The notes beneath the pieces are model-generated. The model was not told the DNA's origin and did not search any database. It worked only from the letters and a program-made list of their open reading frames with translations. Shown here piece after piece: positions 48,604-56,645 of a stretch of DNA of 64,000 nucleotides (position 1 is its first letter; every line of letters begins with the position of its first letter). Source of the stretch: Micromonospora sp. CP22 (GTDB lineage Bacteria > Actinomycetota > Actinomycetes > Mycobacteriales > Micromonosporaceae); contig NZ_VCJO01000006.1 of the NCBI RefSeq assembly GCF_009712475.1, forward strand, positions 1 to 64,000, in the 5' to 3' direction. The position numbers and the translations under genes are program-made.

Positions 48604-51108
48604 TCAGAGCTGGCCGACGTCGGTGATCGCCACGACGGCCGCGCCCGCCTCGTCGGAGGCGGCGAGGTCGATCTCCGCGCTGATGCCCCAGTCGTGGTCG
48701 CCCTCCGGGTCGTCCAGAATCTGCCGCACCGTCCAGCGTTCCCGGCCCTGATCGATCATCAGCAGCGCCGGGCCACGGGCGTCCGGACCGGTGCCGATCT
48801 CGTCGTACGCCTCGAAGTAGGGCTCCAACGCGTCGGCCCAGGCGTCGGCGTGCCAGCCGGAGTCCGCGTCCAACTCGCCCAACGCGTCCCACTGCCGTAG
48901 CGCGGCCAACTCGACCCGACGGAACAGGGCGTTGCGCACCAGCACCCGGAACGCGCGCGGGTTGCGGGTCACCGCCGCCGGTCGGTCGTCCAGAGCCGCG
49001 GCGACCTCCGGCAGGTCCGTCGGGTTGCGCAGTCGCTCCCACTCGTCGATGAGGCTGGAGTCGACCTGGCGGACCAGCTCGCCGAGCCACTCGATCAGGT
49101 CGACCAGTTCCTCGGTCTTGGCCTCCTCCGGCACCGTCTGCCGCAGCGTCTTGTACGCGTCGGCGAGGTAGCGCAGCACCAGGCCCTCGGAGCGGGACAG
49201 CCCGTAGAACTGCACGTACTCGGTGAAGGTCATCGCCCGCTCGTACATGTCCCGCACCACGGACTTGGGGGAGAGCTGGTGGTCGGCGACCCAGGGATGC
49301 CCCTGCCGGTACATCTCGTAGGCGTTCTCCAGCAGCTCGGCGAGCGGCTTGGGCCAGGTCACCTCGTCGAGCAGTTCGAGTCGGGCCTCGTACTCGATGC
49401 CCTCGGACTTCATCGCGGCGACCGCCTCGCCACGGGCCTTGAACTGCTGCGCGGAGAGCACCTGACGCGGGTCGTCGAGGATCGACTCGATCACCGACAG
49501 CACATCCAGGGCGTACGACGGCGACTCCTGGTCCAGCAGCTCGATGGTGGCCAGCGCGAGCGGCGACAGCGGCTGGTTGAGCGCGAAGTCGAGTTGGAGG
49601 TCGACGGTGAGCCGGACCCGCCGCCCGGTCTCGTCCGGCTCGGGCAGTTCCTCGACCACCCCGCCGGCCCGCAACGCGCGGTAGATGGCGATGGCCCGGC
49701 GGATGTGTCGACGCTGCGCGGCCCGGTCCTCGTGGTTGTCGGTGAGCAGGTGCCGCATGGCCGCGAACGCGTCGCCGGGGCGGCCGATGACGTTGAGCAG
49801 CATCGAGTGGCTGACCTGGAAGCTCGACGTCAGCGGCTCCGGTTCGGCCTCCACCAGGCGGTCGAAGGTGGGCTTGCCCCACCCGATCGAGCCCTCCGGC
49901 GGCTTCTTGCGTACCACCTTGCGGCGCTTCTTCGGGTCGTCGCCGGCCTTGGCGAGGGCCTTCTCGTTCTCGATGACGTGCTCCGGTGCCTGCACCACGA
50001 CCCGGCCGAGAGTGTCGAACCCGGCCCGCCCGGCCCGCCCGGCGATCTGGTGGAACTCGCGGGCCTTGAGCAGCCGGGTGCGTACCCCGTCGTACTTGGA
50101 CAGGCCGGTGAACAGCACCGTGCGGATCGGCACGTTGATGCCGACGCCGAGGGTGTCCGTACCGCAGATGACCTTGAGAAGCCCGGCCTGGGCGAGGGTC
50201 TCCACCAGCCGGCGGTACTTGGGCAGCATCCCGGCGTGGTGCACCCCGATGCCGTGCCGGACCAGCCGGGACAAAGTCTTGCCGAAGCCGGAGGTGAACC
50301 GGAACCCGCCGATCGCCTGCGCGATCATGTCCTTCTCGGCCCGGGTGCAGACGTTGACGCTCATCAGCGCCTGGGCGCGTTCCAGGGCGGCGGCCTGGGT
50401 GAAGTGCACGACGTACACCGGGGCCTGCTTGGTCTCCAGCAGCTCTTCGAGCGTCTCGTGCAGCGGCGTCATCGCGTACGAGAAGAGCAGCGGGACCGGC
50501 CGCTCGGCCGAGCGCACGACGGCGGTCGCCCGACCGGTGCGCCGGGTCAGGTCGTCGACGAATCGGGTGGTGTCCCCCAGGGTGGCCGACATCAGCACGA
50601 ACTGCGCCTGCGGCAACTCGATCAGCGGCACCTGCCAGGCCCAGCCCCGGTCCGGTTCGGCGTAGAAGTGGAACTCGTCCATGATCACCTGGCCGACGTC
50701 GGCCTTGGCGCCCTCGCGGAGCGCCAGGTTCGCGAGGATCTCGGCGGTGCAGCAGATGATCGGGGCGTCGGCGTTCACGCTGGCGTCGCCGGTGAGCATC
50801 CCGACGTTCTCGGCGCCGAAGATCTCACACAGCGCGAAGAACTTCTCCGACACCAGCGCCTTGATCGGCGCGGTGTAGAAGGTCGTCCGGTCGTCGGCCA
50901 GGGCGGCGAAGTGGGCGGCGATGGCGACCAGGCTCTTGCCCGAGCCGGTCGGCGTATTCATGATCACGTTGGCCCCGGAGACGATCTCGATGACCGCCTC
51001 CTCCTGGTGGGGGTAGAGGTCCAGGCCGCGCTCGGACGCCCAACTGGCGAACGCGTCGTAGAGGGTGTCGGGATCGGCGGTCTTCGGCAGCGCGGCGGTG
51101 AGTGTCAT
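48604..51108 (-). CDS. DEAD/DEAH-box (Ski2-like) helicase with DUF3516
   Basis: This 834-residue SF2 helicase has motif I MNTPTGSGKSLVA (near 50), a DEFH box in VIMDEFHFYAEPDRG (near 142), motif III VLMSATLGD (near 168), motif VI HQIAGRAGRAGFD (near 368) and the Ski2-type GVHHAGMLPKYRR. Residues about 430-834 form the DUF3516 C-terminal region found in actinobacterial homologues. GGAG precedes the ATG. Its role is probably RNA processing or DNA repair, but no specific one is established here. It is followed by an intrinsic terminator and preceded by trmB. Confidence 0.92.
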   Translation of the reverse strand: MTLTAALPKTADPDTLYDAFASWASERGLDLYPHQEEAVIEIVSGANVIMNTPTGSGKSLVAIAAHFAALADDRTTFYTAPIKALVSEKFFALCEIFGAENVGMLTGDASVNADAPIICCTAEILANLALREGAKADVGQVIMDEFHFYAEPDRGWAWQVPLIELPQAQFVLMSATLGDTTRFVDDLTRRTGRATAVVRSAERPVPLLFSYAMTPLHETLEELLETKQAPVYVVHFTQAAALERAQALMSVNVCTRAEKDMIAQAIGGFRFTSGFGKTLSRLVRHGIGVHHAGMLPKYRRLVETLAQAGLLKVICGTDTLGVGINVPIRTVLFTGLSKYDGVRTRLLKAREFHQIAGRAGRAGFDTLGRVVVQAPEHVIENEKALAKAGDDPKKRRKVVRKKPPEGSIGWGKPTFDRLVEAEPEPLTSSFQVSHSMLLNVIGRPGDAFAAMRHLLTDNHEDRAAQRRHIRRAIAIYRALRAGGVVEELPEPDETGRRVRLTVDLQLDFALNQPLSPLALATIELLDQESPSYALDVLSVIESILDDPRQVLSAQQFKARGEAVAAMKSEGIEYEARLELLDEVTWPKPLAELLENAYEMYRQGHPWVADHQLSPKSVVRDMYERAMTFTEYVQFYGLSRSEGLVLRYLADAYKTLRQTVPEEAKTEELVDLIEWLGELVRQVDSSLIDEWERLRNPTDLPEVAAALDDRPAAVTRNPRAFRVLVRNALFRRVELAALRQWDALGELDADSGWHADAWADALEPYFEAYDEIGTGPDARGPALLMIDQGRERWTVRQILDDPEGDHDWGISAEIDLAASDEAGAAVVAITDVGQL

Positions 51109-51182
51109 GGCCGCTCCATGGTGCCTGGATCACGCCCCCATACGCCAACCGGCCTTTGGCGGGTGCCTGGGCGGGCGGTGGT

Positions 51183-51236
51183 GTTAGCAGGGGGCCCTTC
51201 CTATACACCAGGCGTTAACAAGGTGCCCTTCCTTAC
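51183..51236. repeat. 54-bp palindromic dispersed repeat, copy A
   Basis: This near-identical partner of 61301-61354 shares GGGGCCCTTCCTATACAC and GGCGTTARCAAGG-type blocks. Its right arm supplies the trmB stop codon (TTA at 51233-51235 on the + strand). The left arm has diverged from a perfect palindrome. Confidence 0.85.
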
Positions 51237-51946
51237 CGGCGGCGGTGGTAGATCAGGTCGGCGATCGGGCGGCCGGCGCGCAGTGCCCGTCGCTCGAACC
51301 GGGTCACCGGCCGGTACGCGGGCCGGGGTGCGTAGCCGTCGAAGGCGTTGACCAGACCGGGGTCGGCGTCCAGCGTCGCCCGCATCGACTCGGCGTACTC
51401 GGCCCAGTCGGTGGCGCAGTGCAGCGTGCCGCCGACGGCCAACCGGGAACGCAACCGGGCGACGTGACCGGGCTGGATCAACCGCCGCTTGTGGTGGCGG
51501 GACTTCGGCCACGGATCCGGGAAGAAGACGTGCACCGCGTCCAGCGACGCGGGTGGCAGCAGGTCGAGCAACTCCATCGCGTCGCCCTCGACGATCCGGA
51601 CATTGCCCAGGTCACGGCGGTGGATCAGGTCCAGCAGGTTGGCGATTCCGGGGGTGTGCACCTCGACCGCCAGATAATCTCGATCCGGGTCGGCGGCGGC
51701 CATCTCGGCGGTCGCGTCGCCCATGCCCGATCCGATCTCGACCACCAGTTTGGCGCGACGGCCGAACAGGGCGACGGGGTCGAACGGGTCGGCGTCGGCG
51801 ACGCGCAGACCGTACCGGGGCCAGAGCTGCTCCAACGCCGCCACCTGGCGGCCGCTCATCCGGCCGCGCCGTGGGTGGTAGGTGCGAATCGCCCGCGCCA
51901 CGGGCGGCGCGGCGACAGCGGGAGTCGGGTCGGTGGAGGTCACCAC
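51233..51946 (-). CDS. trmB: tRNA (guanine-N7-)-methyltransferase TrmB
   Basis: This 237-residue SAM-dependent enzyme methylates G46 of tRNA. The SAM motif reads VVEIGSGMGDATAEMA near residue 69, and the family signature VFFPDPWPKSRHHKRRLI near 140 holds the substrate-binding Asp-Pro-Trp-Pro and basic stretch. A late Thr-Asp-Trp motif (CATDWAEYAE) also fits. The first codons are TTG-GTG-GTG; GTG at 51946 is a choice among close alternatives. The stop falls in the palindromic repeat at 51183-51236, so the insertion of that element may have reset the C-terminus. Confidence 0.92.
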   Translation of the reverse strand: MVTSTDPTPAVAAPPVARAIRTYHPRRGRMSGRQVAALEQLWPRYGLRVADADPFDPVALFGRRAKLVVEIGSGMGDATAEMAAADPDRDYLAVEVHTPGIANLLDLIHRRDLGNVRIVEGDAMELLDLLPPASLDAVHVFFPDPWPKSRHHKRRLIQPGHVARLRSRLAVGGTLHCATDWAEYAESMRATLDADPGLVNAFDGYAPRPAYRPVTRFERRALRAGRPIADLIYHRRR

Positions 51947-52079
51947 CAACCGAGCCTACGTGAGCACCGCGCCGAACCGGATGTGATGTACGCCCGGTGG
52001 TGAGACCATCATCGGTGGAAGGCAGCACCGGGTGCCCGTAGGGCCCGGCGACCGCCCCGGCGCACCGGGAGGGGGCATC

Positions 52080-52766
52080 GTGCCAGCAGTGACCCGCACT
52101 CGTCCGGGGCCGTCCGCCGCTGGTCTGCGTACCCTCGCCACCATCGCTCCGCTGCTCTCGATCGCCCTGGTCGCTCCGCTGCCGACGGCGGCGTCGGCCG
52201 GGGCGGTGACCGTCGCGCCGGGCTCGGCGCCCGCGCCGACGCCCGCCTCGACCACTGCCGAGTCACGCACCGCCGGGTGGCCCGCCGTCGCGCCGCTCGC
52301 CGCCGGACAGCCCGGCGATGGGCAGCCCGGTGTGCCCGTGGGCGCACCGCAGCCCGGCCCGACCGTGTTCGTGGAGGTCTCGCCGAGCATGGTGGAACCG
52401 GGACACCTGGTCGGTCTGCGGGCGAGCTGCCACGACAACTCGGTGGGGGCCATCGTCGTCTCGGACGCGTTCGGCCGGGTCGCCGTCCAGCCGCAGCGCG
52501 GCCTGCTGACCGGAACGGCCATGGTGAAGGACCGGGTGCTCCCCGGCAACTACCGGGTCAAGCTGGAGTGCCGGGGCGGCGAGACCGCCTCCACCATGAT
52601 CCAGGTGGTACGCCACGCGAAGCCCAGCCGAGGGCCGGCGACCGGCTTCGGTGGGTCCGCCAGCACGGTCACCGCCGGTCTGCTGCTCCCCGGCGGGCTG
52701 GCGCTGACCGTCACCGGCATGGTCCTCTGGGTCACCGCTACCCGCCGTCGCGGCACCCGGCGGTGA
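52080..52766 (+). CDS. Secreted protein with C-terminal membrane anchor, partner of the sortase
   Basis: This 228-residue protein has an N-terminal signal peptide (about residues 18-42, ending near ASA), then a Pro/Ala/Gly-rich linker with GQPGDGQPGVPVG-type repeats. A compact domain (about 100-185; FVEVSPSMVEPGHLVGLRASCHDNS, two Cys) follows, and a C-terminal hydrophobic helix ends in ATRRRGTRR. That tail resembles cell-wall sorting signals except that a clear LPxTG is missing; LLPGG precedes the helix. GGGAGGGGG sets the GTG start. It lies seven bases from the class F sortase gene, so the two are co-transcribed, and it may be the sortase's own substrate or partner. Confidence 0.75.
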   Translation: MPAVTRTRPGPSAAGLRTLATIAPLLSIALVAPLPTAASAGAVTVAPGSAPAPTPASTTAESRTAGWPAVAPLAAGQPGDGQPGVPVGAPQPGPTVFVEVSPSMVEPGHLVGLRASCHDNSVGAIVVSDAFGRVAVQPQRGLLTGTAMVKDRVLPGNYRVKLECRGGETASTMIQVVRHAKPSRGPATGFGGSASTVTAGLLLPGGLALTVTGMVLWVTATRRRGTRR

Positions 52767-52772
52767 GCCGCC

Positions 52773-53825
52773 ATGGCCGCCGCCCGCGCACCCCGCCCCA
52801 CCGGCTCGGCCGGTTCTGGTCGTCCGGCCCGGCCCGTCGGCGCCGGTCGTGCGGCCCGTCCCACCGGTAGCCCGCCCCGCCCGACCCACCGTCCCGATCT
52901 GTTCGTTCCCCCGCCCGACCCGGCGCGTTCGCCCCACCCCGCGCGTTCGCACGGCTCCGCCCGGCCGTTCGATCCCGCGCGTTCGCACGGCTCCGCCCGG
53001 CCGTTCGATCCCGCGCGTTCGCACGGCCGCGACCACGTGCCCGATCCCACGCGCTCGCGCGATCCCGCGCGGCCGTCCGATCGCGCGCGGCCGCGCGGCC
53101 GGGCGGCCGTGCCGGACGTCGCCGCCCGGCGCTCCAGCCTGTCGCCGCTGCCCACCGACCGGCGTCGTGCTCCCCGCGCCACCGGAAGGCCCGAGCGGGC
53201 GCGGCGGTCCGGGCGCAGCCCGTGGTCGCTGCCGCTCGCGGCGGTGCTCGTGCTGGCCGGCGTCTTCGCCACCGGTGCCGGGCTCGGGCATCGGGTCGGA
53301 AGCCCCTTGGACTGGGCCGCCACCGGCGGTGAACGAACGTCCAGCCCACCGGCGGTGGCGCCCGCCGCGCGGCCGGTGAGCCTGACCATCCCGACCATCG
53401 ACGTCTCGGCGCCGGTGAAACCGGTCGGTGACGCGCCGGACGGTTCGATCGACGTGCCACCGTTGAGCCGACACGAGGAGACCGGGTGGTACGACCGTGG
53501 GCCGGTGCCGGGCGAGCCCGGTCCGGCGGTCATCGTCGGGCACGTGGACACCAAGAGCGGCCCATCGGTCTTCTACCACCTGGGCAGGCTGAAGGCGGGA
53601 GACACCGTCGAGGTGGTTCGGGAGGACGACTCGGTCGCCGTCTTCACGGTGAACTCGGTGGAACGCTTCCCGAAGGATCGACTACCGGCCGACCGGGTGT
53701 ACGGCCACGAGGGCCCACCCGGCCTGCGGCTGATCACCTGCGGAGGCCAGTGGGTGGGCGGCGGCACCGGTTACGCCGACAACGTCATCGCCTTCGCCAC
53801 CCTCACCACCACCCGCCCCGCCTGA
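52773..53825 (+). CDS. Class F sortase with long repetitive N-terminus
   Basis: This 350-residue membrane-linked cysteine transpeptidase has residues 1-145 that are Pro/Arg-rich and disordered, holding a 12-residue repeat (ARSHGSARPFDP). One transmembrane helix follows (about 150-170), then the sortase domain (200-345) with the catalytic His in VGHVDTKSGPSVFY, the catalytic Cys in LRLITCGG and a downstream polar loop. The architecture is class E/F-like. The only start is the ATG at 52773. It is paired with the secreted, membrane-anchored protein just upstream. The target motif is not known; the long basic cytoplasmic tail is unusual. Confidence 0.88.
   Translation: MAAARAPRPTGSAGSGRPARPVGAGRAARPTGSPPRPTHRPDLFVPPPDPARSPHPARSHGSARPFDPARSHGSARPFDPARSHGRDHVPDPTRSRDPARPSDRARPRGRAAVPDVAARRSSLSPLPTDRRRAPRATGRPERARRSGRSPWSLPLAAVLVLAGVFATGAGLGHRVGSPLDWAATGGERTSSPPAVAPAARPVSLTIPTIDVSAPVKPVGDAPDGSIDVPPLSRHEETGWYDRGPVPGEPGPAVIVGHVDTKSGPSVFYHLGRLKAGDTVEVVREDDSVAVFTVNSVERFPKDRLPADRVYGHEGPPGLRLITCGGQWVGGGTGYADNVIAFATLTTTRPA
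52941..53027 (+). repeat. 36-bp tandem repeat (2.4 copies) in the sortase N-terminus
   Basis: Units lie at 52941-52976 and 52977-53012 (identical) with a 15-base partial third copy. Each encodes 12 residues of the ARSHGSARPFDP type. Identical units at DNA level suggest recent expansion. Confidence 0.85.
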
Positions 53826-53868
53826 CGCCGACGCGGCACCTGGCCGTCGCCCGGTGCACGGGCACCGG

Positions 53869-54180
53869 TCAGGGAACCTGTTGCACGACCTCGAATTCGA
53901 GCAGGGTGGCGCCGGAGGCGACCGGGGGCCGTTGTTCGGCGCCGGGCGGGGCGGCATGGGCGGCGCGCGCCGGACCGGAGGCCCAGTCCTGGTACGCCTG
54001 CTCGCTCTCCCACCTGGTGTAGACGAAGTAGCGGCTCTCCCCGGCCACCGGGCGCAGCAGCTCGAAGCCGAGGAAACCGGGGGAGTTCTCCACCGCGCGG
54101 GCCCGGGCGGCGAACCGCTTCTCCAACTCCTCGCCGGCACCGGGCGGGACGTCGATCGCGTTGATCTTCACGACTGCCAT
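53869..54180 (-). CDS. Antibiotic biosynthesis monooxygenase-domain protein
   Basis: This 103-residue ABM-fold protein of the HmoA/MhuD-like dimeric alpha-beta barrel type has an N-terminal strand MAVVKINAIDVPPGAG, a helix with EELEKRFAARARAVENSPGF, and the typical YFVYTRWESEQAYQDWASG segment. These small proteins bind haem or act as monooxygenases; here the function is unassigned. Start ATG at 54180. It lies downstream of the alpha/beta-hydrolase gene on the same strand, separated by about 180 bases of GC-repetitive sequence. Confidence 0.82.
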   Translation of the reverse strand: MAVVKINAIDVPPGAGEELEKRFAARARAVENSPGFLGFELLRPVAGESRYFVYTRWESEQAYQDWASGPARAAHAAPPGAEQRPPVASGATLLEFEVVQQVP

Positions 54181-54359
54181 GGCCTCAACCCTAGTCCGGC
54201 GGCCACCGCCGGGAATCGTGGCCGCAGTACCCGAGGTCGCGGGTGTGGCAGGGCCATCACTGGCGAGGCAGCGGCCCCGCCACCCCTCCGTCACCCGCCG
54301 GATTGCGACCCTGCCCCGGGGGACCGGGCCGGACCGGGCCGGTTACGGGACCGGGCCGG

Positions 54360-55538
54360 TTACGGGAGCGGGCCGGACTGCATCGTCATCGAGACCGCGC
54401 TGTCCGCGACCACCTTCGTCCCACCTGCGGGCGACTGGCTCGCTACCCATGCCGCCGGACTGGTCGACCCGGTGAAGACCGGCACCAGACCGGCGGCTCG
54501 TACGGCCTGATCGGCCTGGTGGCGCAGCATCTCGCGGACGTGGGGGACGGTCTTGTCCAGCGGCAGCTCCACCGAGAGGGCGAGGCTGCACGACGAGTTG
54601 GCGTTGAAGGTGGACAGCCCGGTGAGGTGGCCACCGGCGTAGAAGCCCTGCTCGGGAGGGAGGTTCAGCGGCGGCGGGACCAGGTTGTTGGGGATGCGAC
54701 TGGGCAGGTCGGGCCAGAGCTCCGGCGGCAGGTAGTTGGCGAAGAACATGATCAACAGGTCGTCGGTGGCGATGCCGACGTGGGGACAGGCTCCGCTGCT
54801 GGTCCGGCAGGGCAGGTCCTGGTTGTACGGGAAGTAGTCGTAGTGGTCGGCTCCGCCGTAGACGGCCCGGTGCCGGGGCTTGGCGATGGCGTTCCAGGTC
54901 GGGGCGTCGAGGGTGGCCTGCGGATCGTCGGTTCCCCAGGTCAACAGGCGGGGCACCGTGCCCTGGTGGATGGGCTTGGTGCCGTAGCCGGGCTGCCAGT
55001 CGTTCCACACCCCGCTGAGCGAGGCGACGGCAGCGACCTGGATGCGGGTGGCGAGGATACCGGCGTGCAGCGCACCGTAGGAATGGCCGGCCAGCCCGGT
55101 CTTCGCGGCGGGCAGCAGCACCTCCTTGCCGGGCCAGCCCTGCCGCATCCAGGTCACGGTGCTGGCCAGCACCTGCTGGGTGCCGGGGCTCTGCGCCGGG
55201 TGCACGTGAATGTTCGGCAGTTCGGGTACGGCGACGATGTAACCGGAACGGGCCAGCGCCGCCGGGGTGCGAACCCAGCGCTGGTAGTGGTTGTCGTCCT
55301 GCTCGCAGTAGCCGTGGGCGAACACGATCAACGGGTACCTGCCGCAGCCGCTGAGCAACTGCGCCGTGTTCGGAGTGGAATCGATGCTCGGATGGAACAC
55401 CCGGACCCGGGTGGGTGCGCCGTCGGTCGGCCCGTACTCGCGCCAGCCCCAGAAGACGGGGGCCAGGGCACTGGGCTGCCAGCCGAGGGCGCAGCCGGAC
55501 GGTGGGGTGAGGGCGGTGGGTCGGATCTCGTCGGTCAC
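54360..55538 (-). CDS. Alpha/beta-hydrolase fused to a C-terminal PASTA-like domain
   Basis: This 392-residue protein has a hydrolase domain (about 40-300) with the oxyanion region FAHGYCEQDDNHY, the nucleophile elbow GHSYGA (near 168), an Asp in TWGTDDPQ (near 222) and a His in YGGADHYDYF (near 252), close to cutinase-like/PET-hydrolase-type families. Residues about 330-390 (VPHVREMLRHQADQAVRAAGL, then VASQSPAGGTKV) match the PASTA pattern that binds peptidoglycan or beta-lactams. No signal peptide is visible, so the protein looks cytoplasmic, which is odd for a PASTA module. GGAG precedes the GTG at 55538. Confidence 0.85.
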   Translation of the reverse strand: MTDEIRPTALTPPSGCALGWQPSALAPVFWGWREYGPTDGAPTRVRVFHPSIDSTPNTAQLLSGCGRYPLIVFAHGYCEQDDNHYQRWVRTPAALARSGYIVAVPELPNIHVHPAQSPGTQQVLASTVTWMRQGWPGKEVLLPAAKTGLAGHSYGALHAGILATRIQVAAVASLSGVWNDWQPGYGTKPIHQGTVPRLLTWGTDDPQATLDAPTWNAIAKPRHRAVYGGADHYDYFPYNQDLPCRTSSGACPHVGIATDDLLIMFFANYLPPELWPDLPSRIPNNLVPPPLNLPPEQGFYAGGHLTGLSTFNANSSCSLALSVELPLDKTVPHVREMLRHQADQAVRAAGLVPVFTGSTSPAAWVASQSPAGGTKVVADSAVSMTMQSGPLP

Positions 55539-55799
55539 GGGCTTACTCCTCGCCGTGCGGACGGTCTGCCAGCGCGTCTGCCGCGCTGCTCAACCCAGCG
55601 TATTGGCGCAGGTCAGGCCATGTCCCCTGAGTTTCAGCGAGCTGCCGCTGATCCGACAGACCACAGCGGCCAGGTGCGTCCGACGGACCGCAGCGGCCAG
55701 GTGTGTCCGACCGACCACCGGGGGCAGGCGCGTGCGACGGACCGCCGGGGCCAGGTGCGCCCACGGCGGGCGGCGACACCACCCGCAGCTACACCGCGC
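55539..55799. other. Non-coding interval with 27-bp tandem repeats
   Basis: This 261-base gap between the exonuclease stop and the hydrolase start contains four 27-bp repeats (55655-55762) and otherwise nothing recognised. Confidence 0.5.
55655..55762. repeat. 27-bp tandem repeat, four imperfect copies
   Basis: Copies lie at 55655-55681, 55682-55708, 55709-55735 and 55736-55762, each of the type GACGGACCGCAGCGGCCAGG plus GTGCGTCC. Copies 1-2 and 3-4 are closest. The unit length is a multiple of three and is open on both strands, but no start or ribosome binding site makes it a likely gene. Confidence 0.85.
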
Positions 55800-56597
55800 T
55801 CAGAGTGACTCGACGGTCGGGACCAGGTCGGCGTCGACGACGACGGGGGCGTGGTCGGAGGGGCCCTTGCCCTTACGGGCCTCCCGGTCCACGTAGGCCG
55901 ATCGGACGGCGCGGGCCAGCCGGGCCGAGGCGTACACCAGGTCGATGCGCATGCCCTTGTTCTGGTGGAACATCCCCGCCCGGTAGTCCCAGTAGGTGAA
56001 CGGATGCTGACCCTTCATCGGGGTGGGCACCACGTCGACCAGGCCGAGATCACGCAGCGCCGCCAGGGCGGCCCGTTCGGGTGGCGTGACGTGGGTGGAG
56101 TCGACGAACAGCGCCGGATCCCACACGTCGTCGTCGGTGGGGGCCACGTTGAAGTCACCGCAGACGGCCAGCGGCACCGAACTCGCCAGCTCGGTGTCCA
56201 GCGCGTCGCGCAGCGCCGCCAACCAGGCCAGCTTGTACGCGTAGTGCGTGTCGTCGGGCGTGCGGCCGTTCGGCACGTACACCGACCAGACCCGCAGCCC
56301 GCCGCAGGTGGCCGAGATCGCCCGGGCCTCCGGCTCGGGGAAGCCGGGCTCGCCGGAAAACCCGACGGCGACGTCGGCCAGGCCGACCCGGGACAGGATG
56401 GCCACCCCGTTCCACCGCCCGTCACTGTGACTGGCCACCGTGTAACCCAGCGCGCCCACCTCGGCCACCGGGAAGGCGCCGTCCGGGCACTTGGTCTCCT
56501 GGAGGCAGAGCACATCCGGAGCGGTGCCGGCCAACCAGTCGAGCAGCCGGGGCAGTCGGGCCTTCACCGAGTTCACGTTCCACGTCGCCAGGCGCAT
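55800..56597 (-). CDS. Exodeoxyribonuclease III/AP endonuclease family protein
   Basis: This 265-residue Mg-dependent nuclease of the ExoIII/Ape1 family has the metal Glu in VLCLQETKCP (near 34), the NVAP/DFNV motif CGDFNVAPTDDDVWDP (near 148) and the terminal catalytic pair SDHAPVVVD (near 250). WNVNSVKARLPRLLDWL opens the fold. Length is standard for xthA-type enzymes, which act in base-excision repair. ATG at 56597 opens MRLATWNVNS; an upstream start lacks support. Confidence 0.92.
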   Translation of the reverse strand: MRLATWNVNSVKARLPRLLDWLAGTAPDVLCLQETKCPDGAFPVAEVGALGYTVASHSDGRWNGVAILSRVGLADVAVGFSGEPGFPEPEARAISATCGGLRVWSVYVPNGRTPDDTHYAYKLAWLAALRDALDTELASSVPLAVCGDFNVAPTDDDVWDPALFVDSTHVTPPERAALAALRDLGLVDVVPTPMKGQHPFTYWDYRAGMFHQNKGMRIDLVYASARLARAVRSAYVDREARKGKGPSDHAPVVVDADLVPTVESL

Positions 56598-56645
56598 GGT
56601 GCCAGCCTGCCCCATTCCGGTCGGCTCCGCGTGACCCCGCCCCGC

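Noticed and set aside
54243..55808. 521-codon + strand frame ending in nine-residue repeats
   Set aside because: Mostly antisense to the PASTA hydrolase; the TDRSGQVRP-like repeats are just the 27-bp DNA array read in one frame.
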